Positions 37,225 through 45,375 of a stretch of 48,588 nt of DNA are shown piece after piece. A model generated the notes under the pieces. That model saw nothing but the letters and a program-made list of their open reading frames with translations, did no database searches and had not been told where the DNA came from. The translations under genes were made by a program, and so were the position numbers. The number at the start of each line of letters is the position of its first letter. Within the stretch, counting starts at the first letter, position 1. This DNA comes from Bacteroidota bacterium (GTDB lineage Bacteria; Bacteroidota; Bacteroidia; Bacteroidales; UBA4417): assembly GCA_013376995.1 (NCBI GenBank), contig JACAAZ010000028.1, positions 1 to 48,588 on the forward strand, read 5' to 3'.

Positions 37225-38247
37225 CTACCCCTTCTTCCCCTCCCTGATTATCTGCTTCACTTTCTCAATCTGATCCTGTGTTCCAAGTACAAAAAGTTTT
37301 GCATGGGGCACCATCACTGTATCTCCTCCCGGGTTAATTATATATTGGCCTTCAGGTGTGCGGAATCCTACAATGTTTGCACCTGTCAGCCTTCGGATAC
37401 TCATATCGTGAATGGTACGGCCCTGGAATTCCTGGGGAAGTTCTGAGCAAACTACTTCGACCAGGTTTACGCCCTCATCCCCTTCGAAGGAAAGCCTGTG
37501 AAAGAATTCGGCAAGGTCGGGCTTGGCAACTAATCCTGCCATATAGGTACCACCAACCTTTTCAGGCATTACCACATGGGAAGCCCCGGCAGTTCTTAAT
37601 TTTCTGTCTGTTGATTCATGTGAGGCCCTGGATATGATCAGCAGATCCGGGCAAAGTGAACGTGCCGTCAGCACAACATATAGGTTGTCTGCATCAATTG
37701 GCAGTGTTGCGATCAATGCTTCCGCTTTGCGTATCCCGGCTTTTTCTAGCACATCATCTTCGGTTGCATCCCCTTCGATAAAGATGACACGGCTATCCCG
37801 ATGCGACAGGATAAGCTCATGGTTCTTTTCGATAACGACTACCGATCTGCCAAGCAGAAGCAGGTCATGGGCGGTCTGCTGCCCGTTGCGGCCATAGCCG
37901 ACAATGAGTACATGGTCTTTCATTTTCTTAAGTTCTACGTTTCTTCTTCCCCCTAGGAACAGGGTGTTCAGCCGGCCTTCAACAAGATAGGAGGTAATGG
38001 TTGAAATGGAATATGCAAATATTCCAAAACTCATAATGATTAGCGAAATAGTGAAAATCCTGCCTGCAGTGGATAATTCATGGACTTCCTTGAACCCCAC
38101 GGTGGAAACAGTGATCACTGTCATATACATGGCGTCAATCAGCGAAAACCCTTCAATGATCATGAACCCGCCGATGCCAATGAGGCTGATAACAGTCAGC
38201 AGCGCAACAGCTAAGAACAGGTTGAAACTTCGGCCGGATTTAAACAT
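37225..38247 (-). CDS. two-TM potassium channel with RCK (TrkA-N/TrkA-C) domains
   Basis: A 340-residue inner-membrane channel. TM1 is LFLAVALLTVISLIGIGGFMI; the pore loop carries the filter TVGFKE (49-54), in place of TVGYGD; TM2 is RIFTISLIIMSFGIFAYSIS. The cytosolic RCK N-lobe starts near 111 with HVLIVGYGRNGQ (Rossmann GxGxxG), then VVVIEKN and IFIEGDATED; a TrkA-C lobe ends the protein. It should conduct K+ under ligand control. The filter with Phe-Lys-Glu differs from typical K+ channels, so ion selectivity is not certain. Last gene of the lipA run, 77 bp after the kinase-like gene. Confidence 0.88.
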   Translation of the reverse strand: MFKSGRSFNLFLAVALLTVISLIGIGGFMIIEGFSLIDAMYMTVITVSTVGFKEVHELSTAGRIFTISLIIMSFGIFAYSISTITSYLVEGRLNTLFLGGRRNVELKKMKDHVLIVGYGRNGQQTAHDLLLLGRSVVVIEKNHELILSHRDSRVIFIEGDATEDDVLEKAGIRKAEALIATLPIDADNLYVVLTARSLCPDLLIISRASHESTDRKLRTAGASHVVMPEKVGGTYMAGLVAKPDLAEFFHRLSFEGDEGVNLVEVVCSELPQEFQGRTIHDMSIRRLTGANIVGFRTPEGQYIINPGGDTVMVPHAKLFVLGTQDQIEKVKQIIREGKKG

Positions 38248-38324
38248 CTATATCAAATGTTATCGATACTAAATATACGGAAATTTCTTACAAAGCAGTC
38301 TGAAAATGGCAAACGACATGAGAT

Positions 38325-38882
38325 TCAGGAAGTAAAACGCTCAAGGGCTGCTGAGACCTGCTGAATTAAATCATCGATGCTGGTATTGTTTCGAAAAATT
38401 ACATCCGCCATTTCAATGCATCGGCGGAGGTTCTGTTTGTTCGGGTCCTGGGAGTCCATTTCCCGCTTCTCATTTTCCTGGAAGGTGGTGAAACTAATCT
38501 GGTCGGTTTCGGAATTTCTCAGCACAATGCGATCATACCTAAGTTCAGGACTGGCATCTACAGCAATAAGAATAAAATTCCCCTTACGTTTTAAAGAATC
38601 TACCTCTCCTGGAGTCCGGATGCTTTCAATAATACAATTCTTGCCACTCAACACAGCTTCTTCATAAAGGCAGTCAACGATATAAGATGGAGAATGAGCC
38701 GCCCTGAGGCTGTTGGCAACAATAACCATGCTGTCGCGGTTTACGGTCATATCGCGCCTTATGATTTCTTCAGAAATAAACCCTCTTACTGAAAAATGAA
38801 CGAATCCCTTCTCCTGGACCAGGTAGTCCACGATGGTTCCCTTTCCTGCCCCCAATGTCCCTGTGATTCCTATAACTATCAT
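38325..38882 (-). CDS. P-loop nucleotide kinase-like AAA protein
   Basis: A 185-residue cytoplasmic P-loop protein: Walker A GTLGAGKGT (8-16), VNRDSMVIVANSLR, IIESIRTPGEVDSL and ILIAVDASPELRYDRIVLRNSETD resemble the nucleoside-monophosphate/dephospho-CoA kinase group of P-loop kinases. Substrate unknown. It follows the LOG-family gene by 24 bp, which suggests a nucleotide-linked role, but this is inference. Confidence 0.75.
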   Translation of the reverse strand: MIVIGITGTLGAGKGTIVDYLVQEKGFVHFSVRGFISEEIIRRDMTVNRDSMVIVANSLRAAHSPSYIVDCLYEEAVLSGKNCIIESIRTPGEVDSLKRKGNFILIAVDASPELRYDRIVLRNSETDQISFTTFQENEKREMDSQDPNKQNLRRCIEMADVIFRNNTSIDDLIQQVSAALERFTS

Positions 38883-38906
38883 GAAATAATGAGTGTAAAA
38901 CGAATC

Positions 38907-39515
38907 CTATAAAAACGAATTATCACGAAGTTCTTTTATCCACTTACCCCCGTCAACCTTAACAGGAATGTAATCTTCTATCTTCTGAAGAAGCTCCGTT
39001 TCCTGCTCCTCAATAATAAGGTTCGTCCTGTGTTCGGGCTTAACAAACCGCTGGCTGACTGAATGATCGAGGAAAGCAATAAGGTGATCGTAATAGTGGT
39101 CAATGTTGAAAAGAGCTACCGGCTTGACCATAATCTCAAGCTGGTTCCAGCTCATAGCTTCAAAAAGTTCATCCAGGGTGCCGATGCCGCCAGGCATGGC
39201 TATAAATGCATCTGAAAGTTCTCCCATCAGGGTTTTGCGGTCTGCCATGGTTTCCACCACATGAAATTCAGTGTTTCCCTTGTGGGCAACCTCGCGTTCG
39301 ATAAGGGTATGAGGCATCACCCCTATAACCTTGCCCCCGGCCTCAAGCATTGTATCTGCAATTACACGCATAATCCCTACATTGCTTCCTCCGTAAACAA
39401 GGGTAATTCCTTTCTCAACAAGGAGCCTGCCCAGGTCACGGGCCTTCTGGGAATAAAGTTCCCGGCTTCCGGCACTGGAGCCGCAAAAAACGCAAACAGA
39501 CTGGATTTTTCTCAA
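38907..39515 (-). CDS. LOG-family protein (cytokinin-riboside phosphoribohydrolase type)
   Basis: A 202-residue Rossmann-type protein of the LOG family (TIGR00730-like). It shows CVFCGSS at the start, LVYGGSNVGIMRVIAD, GVMPHTL, MADRKTLM and the signature PGGIGTLDELFEA (108-120). Such enzymes release a base from nucleoside monophosphates. A longer frame opens at ATG 39605 inside the lipB gene, but TTG 39515, coding for a start before RKIQSVCVFCGSS, gives the usual family length. If ATG 39605 is used, the gene overlaps lipB by 29 bp and is translationally coupled. Confidence 0.88.
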   Translation of the reverse strand: MRKIQSVCVFCGSSAGSRELYSQKARDLGRLLVEKGITLVYGGSNVGIMRVIADTMLEAGGKVIGVMPHTLIEREVAHKGNTEFHVVETMADRKTLMGELSDAFIAMPGGIGTLDELFEAMSWNQLEIMVKPVALFNIDHYYDHLIAFLDHSVSQRFVKPEHRTNLIIEEQETELLQKIEDYIPVKVDGGKWIKELRDNSFL

Positions 39516-39576
39516 ATGAAAAGATTTGGAATGATTCGGTAAATATACTTCAATTGAACTAATACCTAATAGCAGG

Positions 39577-40305
39577 TTAATCCCGGATTTCCATATTAAA
39601 AACAAATGCTATCTGGTTCCTGAGTTGATTCTTCACTGTTTCCATATCCGCCTTCTCCCCAAGTTCCTTTTCAAGAGAAGTGACAGACTTGTCAGTAAAA
39701 CCACATGGGTTAATAAGGTTGAAATAGGAGAGGTCTGTGTTCACATTGAAGGCAAACCCATGCATGGAAACCCACCTGCTGGTTCTTACCCCAATAGCGC
39801 ATATTTTTCTTGTTTTCCCGGGTATACCTGTGTCGAGCCATACTCCTGTTGCACCTTTAAGCCTCTCGCCTTTAATTCCATATTTTGCAAGGGTAAGAAT
39901 GATTGATTCTTCCAGTTTCTCAACATATTCATGTATTCCTTTTACAAAGTATTCAAGGTTCAGAACAGGGTATCCAACGATCTGGCCAGGACCATGGTAG
40001 GTTATATCACCACCCCGGTTGGTACGGACAAATTCTGCATCTTTCGACTGCAATTGCAGGAAATCAGCAAGGAGGTTCTCTTCCGAACCGCTTTTGCCTA
40101 GGGTAAAGACATGCTGGTGCTCGCAGAAGAGTAGGTGGTTATTGGTTGATTGTTGATTTGTTAAGGGAAGGTTATTGTTTGCCAGCTTTTGGGAAATGAT
40201 GGAGTTAAAAAGTGTTTCCTGGTATTTCCAGGCATCCATGTAAGGGATCAGTCCGAGGTCCTGAAAAGTAACTTGCATTTGCGGCAGCCGGGTTTGATTA
40301 GACAT
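39577..40305 (-). CDS. lipB: lipoyl(octanoyl) transferase LipB
   Basis: A 242-residue cytoplasmic enzyme that moves octanoate from acyl-carrier protein to lipoyl domains. It shows RTNRGGDITYHGPGQIVGYP, KGATGVWLDTG, the catalytic Lys167 in RKICAIGVR and catalytic Cys201 in NPCGFTDKSVTSL. An Asn/Gln-rich insert (LANNNLPLTNQQSTNNH) lies ahead of the core. ATG 40305 overlaps the lipA stop by 8 bp; the upstream Met at 40317 is an alternative. Pairs with LipA, next gene upstream. Confidence 0.95.
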   Translation of the reverse strand: MSNQTRLPQMQVTFQDLGLIPYMDAWKYQETLFNSIISQKLANNNLPLTNQQSTNNHLLFCEHQHVFTLGKSGSEENLLADFLQLQSKDAEFVRTNRGGDITYHGPGQIVGYPVLNLEYFVKGIHEYVEKLEESIILTLAKYGIKGERLKGATGVWLDTGIPGKTRKICAIGVRTSRWVSMHGFAFNVNTDLSYFNLINPCGFTDKSVTSLEKELGEKADMETVKNQLRNQIAFVFNMEIRD

Positions 40306-41140
40306 GTTTTTCAGCATGATAGCTGCTTCTTACCAGGGGTTTACTTTCTATGTGTTTAAAGCCTCTTTTGAGACCTTCATTTCTATAGACATCGAATTGC
40401 CCGGGAGTGATATATTCATGCACAGCCAGATGTTCCCGGGTTGGGCGGAGGTATTGCCCGATGGTCATGATGTTGCATCCAACATTTCGCAAATCGTCCA
40501 TGGCCTTCAGGACTTCTTCCTGTGTTTCACCCAGGCCAATCATGATACCTGATTTGGCAGTTATCCCGTTTTCTGAGACTTGTTTTAATACATCCAGGCT
40601 GCGCTGGTAAAGGGCTGCGCTTCTGACTAAAGGGGTCAATCTTTCAACCGTTTCCAGGTTATGGGAGATGATCTCCGGCTTTTCATTGACTACCAGCTGA
40701 ATGTTATCAACCATCCCGGAAAAGTCGGGGATAAGGGTTTCGACGGTCGTCCCCGGGCAGCTTACCCTGATTGTCCTGATTGCAGATGCCCATGCTGAAG
40801 CGCCACCATCCGGCAGGTCATCACGGTCTACTGAGGTAAGAACAACATGTTTCAGTTTCATCTCCTTTACAGAGGATGCAATCCTTGCAGGCTCCTCTAT
40901 GTCAACGGGCAAAGGCTTCCCGGTTTTAGTAGCGCAGAACTTGCAGGAGCGAGTGCAGGTATCTCCAAGGATCATGAATGTGGCAGTGCCTGCAGCCCAG
41001 CATTCCCCGAGGTTAGGGCATTTCCCGCTGGTGCAGATGGTATTCAGGCCTTGCGTTTCCAGGATACCCTTAACTTTCAGGTAACTCTCCCCTTTCGGAA
41101 GCCGTATCTTAAGCCAGTCAGGTTTTCGAAGATGTTCCAT
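40298..41140 (-). CDS. lipA: lipoyl synthase LipA
   Basis: A 280-residue radical-SAM enzyme that inserts two sulfurs into octanoyl-protein. The auxiliary cluster cysteines are Cys36, Cys41 and Cys47 (CX4CX5C in CTSGKCPNLGEC) and the SAM-cluster cysteines are Cys62, Cys66 and Cys69 (CTRSCKFC). Also TSVDRDDLPDGGA, SHNLETVERLTPLVR and TIGQYLRPT, all strongly conserved. First gene of a minus-strand run that continues into lipB. Full length. Confidence 0.97.
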   Translation of the reverse strand: MEHLRKPDWLKIRLPKGESYLKVKGILETQGLNTICTSGKCPNLGECWAAGTATFMILGDTCTRSCKFCATKTGKPLPVDIEEPARIASSVKEMKLKHVVLTSVDRDDLPDGGASAWASAIRTIRVSCPGTTVETLIPDFSGMVDNIQLVVNEKPEIISHNLETVERLTPLVRSAALYQRSLDVLKQVSENGITAKSGIMIGLGETQEEVLKAMDDLRNVGCNIMTIGQYLRPTREHLAVHEYITPGQFDVYRNEGLKRGFKHIESKPLVRSSYHAEKHV

Positions 41141-41240
41141 TCCGTTCTGAAATTGAGGGCAAAGGTATCCATTTTCAGGATTGCACTTTAAAGGGGGAAT
41201 GGAAACACAATCCGCCTGAGGCGGACAATAGAACTATATC

Positions 41241-41630
41241 TGTTGTGCTTTTCTATTGTGCCCTATGTGCCTAATGTGTTTAATAATTTCGTTAGGTAAG
41301 ATTATCACCAGTTAAAAGAATCACTTTGAAAGCCTTTAATTGAGTTTGCCTGGAGGCATTTTTTCATGGAAGAGGAGTATTGAAACACAAAAGGCACAGT
41401 AGTGCTATTTCCCTATTGTGTTTTTCTATTGTGCCCTATGTGCCTAATGTGTTTAATAATTTCGTTAGGTAAGATAATCACCAGTTAAAAGAATCACTTT
41501 GAAAGCCTTTAATTGAGTTTGCCTGGAGGCATTTTTTCATGGAAGATGAGTATTGAATCACAATAGGCACAGTAGTGCTATTTCCCTATTGTGTTTTTCT
41601 ATTGTGCCTATGTGCCTATTGTGGTTTATT
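41241..41630. repeat. 173-bp tandem direct repeat, two copies plus a partial third
   Basis: TTCTATTGTGCC starts at 41251, 41424 and 41597, exactly 173 bp apart. The first two copies agree at nearly every position; the third is cut after about 34 bp. Each unit is AT-rich and contains GCCTGGAGGCATTTTTTCATGG. No ORF of substance lies in it. The remainder of the 41141-41785 gap holds the imperfect palindrome TCCGCCTGAGGCGGA near 41210 and the manA promoter region. Confidence 0.93.
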
Positions 41631-41733
41631 ATATTGTTTTCTCTGAATTCATTAGGGTGGGGGCACTCTGGGTGCATAGGGATTCCATTAATAATTGTTC
41701 TTTTTATTCCCTTCTCCAGAGTTGTATAAATTG

Positions 41734-41741
41734 TATTTTTG
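41734..41741 (+). promoter_or_regulatory. putative -7 box (TATTTTTG) for manA
   Basis: Exact match to TAnnTTTG, 44 bp before the mannose-6-phosphate isomerase start. A TTTG -33 element is not found at the usual spacing, so support is partial. Confidence 0.4.
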
Positions 41742-41785
41742 TCCGGTAATACAAGCTGATTCTCTTCCTATTTGACCGGTAATCC

Positions 41786-42769
41786 ATGAACGAACTCTAT
41801 CCCCTGAAATTTTCACCCCTTTTCAAAGACAAGATATGGGGAGGGCAGAAAGCTAAAACCCGTTTCGGGCTGGATTTCTCGCCTCTTCCCAACTGTGGGG
41901 AAGCTTGGGTGCTTTCAGGTTATCCGGGGAATGAAAGTATTGTCTCAAACGGTTTCCTTAAAGGGAACAACCTCAACGAATTGCTTGAGGTGTATATGGA
42001 AGACCTGCTTGGCGATAAGGTGTTCGAAGCATACGGGGAAGAATTTCCCTTACTGATCAAAATCCTCGACTCCAACGACTGGCTGTCGATACAGGTGCAC
42101 CCTGATGATGAGCTTGCAGAAAAGAGGCATGAAGGCAGGGGCAAAACGGAAATGTGGTATGTTATAGATGCCGAACCTGAAGCAGAACTGATCTGCGGAT
42201 TCCGAAATAAAGTTACCCGTGAACAGTACCTGGAGAAAATGAAGCAGAATAGCCTCGCCAGCATCCTGAATTATGAAAAGGCAGAAAAAGGGGATGTGTT
42301 CTATGTCCCTTCAGGCCGGGTGCATGCTTTGGGGCCGGGCTTATTTATAGCGGAAATTCAGCAGTCGAGTGATATTACTTACAGGATTTATGATTATGAG
42401 CGTAAAGATCCCAATGGCAAAGAACGTGAACTGCATACCGAGCTTGCCCTTGATGCCCTTGATTTTGATAGTGGGAGTGATGCCAGGATTGTTTATGAAT
42501 CCAGGTTAAACAGCACTGTGCCCGTAGTCCAGAGTCCCTTTTTTCATACCGGTGTTATCAGTTTTGGCACGACGGTTGTTAAAAACTATGCCGCGCTTGA
42601 TTCTTTTGTCATCCTTTTTTGTGTCGAAGGCAAGTGCAGTGTTCAATTTGCTGCCGGTACCGAAATCCTGAAAGCAGGTGAAGTCGTTTTAATCCCGGCT
42701 TCCATGGACAGCGATATTGCACTGGTACCGCTTGTTGAAACCAAAGTTCTTGAAGTATTTATTCCCTAA
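41786..42769 (+). CDS. manA: class I mannose-6-phosphate isomerase
   Basis: A 327-residue cytoplasmic zinc enzyme interconverting fructose-6-phosphate and mannose-6-phosphate. Zinc ligands Gln103 and His105 (SIQVHPDD), Glu122 (GKTEMWYV) and His180 (GRVHALG) are all present, with the cupin-like C-terminal part. It starts DNA-independent of the GH130 locus but could feed its mannose product into glycolysis. Preceded by a 173-bp tandem repeat. Confidence 0.95.
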   Translation: MNELYPLKFSPLFKDKIWGGQKAKTRFGLDFSPLPNCGEAWVLSGYPGNESIVSNGFLKGNNLNELLEVYMEDLLGDKVFEAYGEEFPLLIKILDSNDWLSIQVHPDDELAEKRHEGRGKTEMWYVIDAEPEAELICGFRNKVTREQYLEKMKQNSLASILNYEKAEKGDVFYVPSGRVHALGPGLFIAEIQQSSDITYRIYDYERKDPNGKERELHTELALDALDFDSGSDARIVYESRLNSTVPVVQSPFFHTGVISFGTTVVKNYAALDSFVILFCVEGKCSVQFAAGTEILKAGEVVLIPASMDSDIALVPLVETKVLEVFIP

Positions 42770-42804
42770 CCCATACAGACCACCCCTAAAATCACATCAT
42801 TCCT

Positions 42805-43335
42805 ATGAAAAAACTGATCGTAGCCGCAATTGCATTCATGATCGCAGCCTCCCTTTCTGCCCAGGAAGCAAAGACCGAGAAAGCCTTGTTCAAAATGCCA
42901 TCGGTGAATGTCACCGATATGAACGGCAAGAAATTCAATACTGCCGACCTGAGCAATAACGGCAAACCTTATATCATCAGTTTCTGGGCTACATGGTGCA
43001 AACCCTGTGTAAAGGAGCTTACCGCTATTTCAGAAGTATACCAGGATTGGCAGGACGAAACCGGGGTAAAACTCATTGCAGTTTCCATCGATGATTCCCG
43101 TTCCTCACCACAAGTAAAGACTTTCGTAAACGGCAAACGATGGGATTACCAGGTAATACTGGATGCTAACAGCGAATTCAAACGCGCAATGAATGTCAAT
43201 GCTGTTCCTCACACTTTCATAGTGAATGGAAAAGGCGAAATAGTTTGGCAGCACACCAGTTTCAGCGAAGGATCAGAACTGGAACTTATCCGCCTCGTTA
43301 AAAAGGTGATAGCCGGAGAACCTCTGACTGAATAG
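42805..43335 (+). CDS. TlpA-like thiol-disulfide oxidoreductase
   Basis: A 176-residue exported thioredoxin-fold protein. Signal peptide MKKLIVAAIAFMIAASLSA; redox motif WATWCKPC (Cys65, Cys68); VPHTFIVNGKGEI holds the cis-Pro loop. It lies 35 bp after manA and ahead of a DUF6029-like barrel and an Omp28-like gene; such redox proteins near outer-membrane proteins often keep envelope cysteines reduced. Confidence 0.92.
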   Translation: MKKLIVAAIAFMIAASLSAQEAKTEKALFKMPSVNVTDMNGKKFNTADLSNNGKPYIISFWATWCKPCVKELTAISEVYQDWQDETGVKLIAVSIDDSRSSPQVKTFVNGKRWDYQVILDANSEFKRAMNVNAVPHTFIVNGKGEIVWQHTSFSEGSELELIRLVKKVIAGEPLTE

Positions 43336-43474
43336 TATCACTGACTTAGTTACAATTCCAGGCCTCTCTTCTTGTTTTGCTGATTATTCAAAGTCTGCAT
43401 GACAGAGACTTCATAATGAGTATTTTATCGGAAGTCCGGCTGGAAAAAAATCAAAGGCTTCAAGCTACAAGTTC

Positions 43475-43504
43475 TTTGTTGTTTGACCTAAATATGTAGA
43501 TTTG
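43475..43504 (+). promoter_or_regulatory. putative promoter (TTTG / TAGATTTG) for the DUF6029-like gene
   Basis: TTTG at 43475-43478 and TAGATTTG at 43497-43504 are 18 bp apart, close to the Bacteroidota -33/-7 layout. The ATG at 43514 is only a few bases beyond the expected transcript start, so a leaderless mRNA is possible. Confidence 0.45.
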
Positions 43505-43513
43505 TCGCAGCAA

Positions 43514-45214
43514 ATGTGCCCACCTCAAATATTCAACAGTTTGAAAACCAGGTTTTTTACTTCTCTATTGCTGTGTTGCAGCATATTCTTTTTTTGCTCC
43601 AACCTTTTACATGCTCAAAATGCACCTTCGGGAGGGCAGGTAAATGGTAATTTCCAGATGGATGCGCAGTATTACCAGGTAGATTCTGCCATTGGTGCTT
43701 ACGCCATCCCGGAAAAGATGCTCATGAATTCCTGGACAAATATCACCTATCTGAATGGTGATTTTTCGGCCGGTTTGCGTTTTGAGACCTATCTTAACCC
43801 TGTAAGCGGCTATTACAAGGATTTGAAGGGAAGCGGCGTTCCATACTGGTATGTAGGTTACAAGTCGGGGCAGTTTGATATTACCGCCGGGAATTTCTAC
43901 GAGCAATTTGGTAGCGGTATGGTCCTGCGCTCATATGAAGAACATAACCTGGGATATGATAATGCTATTAGGGGTGTAAGGGTTAAATTTACACCTGTTA
44001 AAGGGGTAGTTTTGAAAGGGATATGGGGAACCCAGCGGTTTTTCTGGCAGCAGAGCCCGGGTATAATTCGCGGGGCAGATATGGATGTTTCGCTCAACGA
44101 ACTTATTAATTCAATGTCGGGTAGCAAGTTGAAGATACAATTCGGTGGAAGCTTTGTAAGTAAATACCAGGAATACGAAGAAATTTCAGTTGGCCAGGAT
44201 AGTACTCTTAAACTCCCCTTAAATGTTGGAGCAGGATCCGGAAGGGTAACCCTCAGCTATGGCAAGTTTGGACTTGGTGCCGAGTATGCTTATAAGATCA
44301 ATGATCCCAATGCCGTAAATAAATTCACCTTCGACCATGGTGATGGCCTACTGTTAAATGCATCCTTCTCACAGAAAGGTTTTGGCATTATCCTGCAGGC
44401 AAAAAGACTCAACAATATGAGTTTCAAATCAAAACGTACTGAAACCGGTAATGTATTGGACGTAAACTATTTGCCTGCAATAACCAAGCAGCAAACCTAT
44501 TCCCTTGCAGCTATCTATCCTTATGCAACCCAGCCGAACGGGGAAATGGGTCTTAACCTTCAGATAAATTACAATATACCCAAGAATACCTTGCTTGGAG
44601 GGCATTATGGTACGGACATCAGCCTGAATTGTTCTGATATTTACGAGGATAGTAAAATATTTGATTCTGTGGCATTCTTAACCACCGGTATTCCAACCTA
44701 TAAATTGAATTTCTTTCAAGTGGGAAGCAGGCTCTATTTTAGAGATATAAACCTTGAAATCAGTCATAAATTCAACAAGACATTTAAAGGGTCGATGAAT
44801 CTTATCCACCAGGATTATGATCCGTTTGTAAACGGGCATGAAGGTGAACCGGTAATTCATGCGAACATCGTTATTGCAGATATGACTTATAAGTTTACTC
44901 CTACCCAGGCTTTACGGGGTGAGTTTCAATATCTGCAGACCAAACAGGACCAGGGAAGCTGGTCGATGGGTACACTGGAATACAGCTTTGCCCCTCTTTG
45001 GTTTTTCAGCATTGCTGATCAATGGAATCATGGAAATGAGATTACATCAAACCGCTATCATTATCCCCTGGTTGCTGCAGGATATACCAACAATGCAAAC
45101 CGTATCCAGGTATCCTATGGAAAGCAAAGGGCGGGGATTGTATGTGTAGGTGGTGTTTGCCGACCGGTACCCGCTTCAAATGGGTTTACGATTACAATCA
45201 CGAGCAGCTTCTGA
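43514..45214 (+). CDS. DUF6029-like outer-membrane beta-barrel protein
   Basis: A 566-residue protein. Signal region MCPPQIFNSLKTRFFTSLLL ... LHAQ, then a long series of amphipathic strands ending in FTITITSSF, as in an outer-membrane barrel. Runs such as GYKSGQFDITAGNFYEQFGSG and LRSYEEHNLGYDNAIRGVRV agree with DUF6029. A TTG at 43502 gives a slightly longer frame, less likely. It sits between TlpA-like and Omp28-like genes, a grouping consistent with an envelope complex; no cargo is known. Confidence 0.8.
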   Translation: MCPPQIFNSLKTRFFTSLLLCCSIFFFCSNLLHAQNAPSGGQVNGNFQMDAQYYQVDSAIGAYAIPEKMLMNSWTNITYLNGDFSAGLRFETYLNPVSGYYKDLKGSGVPYWYVGYKSGQFDITAGNFYEQFGSGMVLRSYEEHNLGYDNAIRGVRVKFTPVKGVVLKGIWGTQRFFWQQSPGIIRGADMDVSLNELINSMSGSKLKIQFGGSFVSKYQEYEEISVGQDSTLKLPLNVGAGSGRVTLSYGKFGLGAEYAYKINDPNAVNKFTFDHGDGLLLNASFSQKGFGIILQAKRLNNMSFKSKRTETGNVLDVNYLPAITKQQTYSLAAIYPYATQPNGEMGLNLQINYNIPKNTLLGGHYGTDISLNCSDIYEDSKIFDSVAFLTTGIPTYKLNFFQVGSRLYFRDINLEISHKFNKTFKGSMNLIHQDYDPFVNGHEGEPVIHANIVIADMTYKFTPTQALRGEFQYLQTKQDQGSWSMGTLEYSFAPLWFFSIADQWNHGNEITSNRYHYPLVAAGYTNNANRIQVSYGKQRAGIVCVGGVCRPVPASNGFTITITSSF

Positions 45215-45375
45215 CGAGGGATTGCAGGGCATAGCGCTTAGGGCCTAGGGCAAAGTGCAAAATGCAGATTGTAAAATGAAATACTGGGTGAGGCAATACT
45301 TAAAAACGAAGGGCCCTTGATCCGAATGGAAATTGTGATAAGGTCCTGAATAAATGAAAAAATAAAGAAAACAGC

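Noticed and set aside
41241-41630. CRISPR array
   Set aside because: The units are contiguous copies of 173 bp; there are no short repeats separated by unique spacers and no cas genes.
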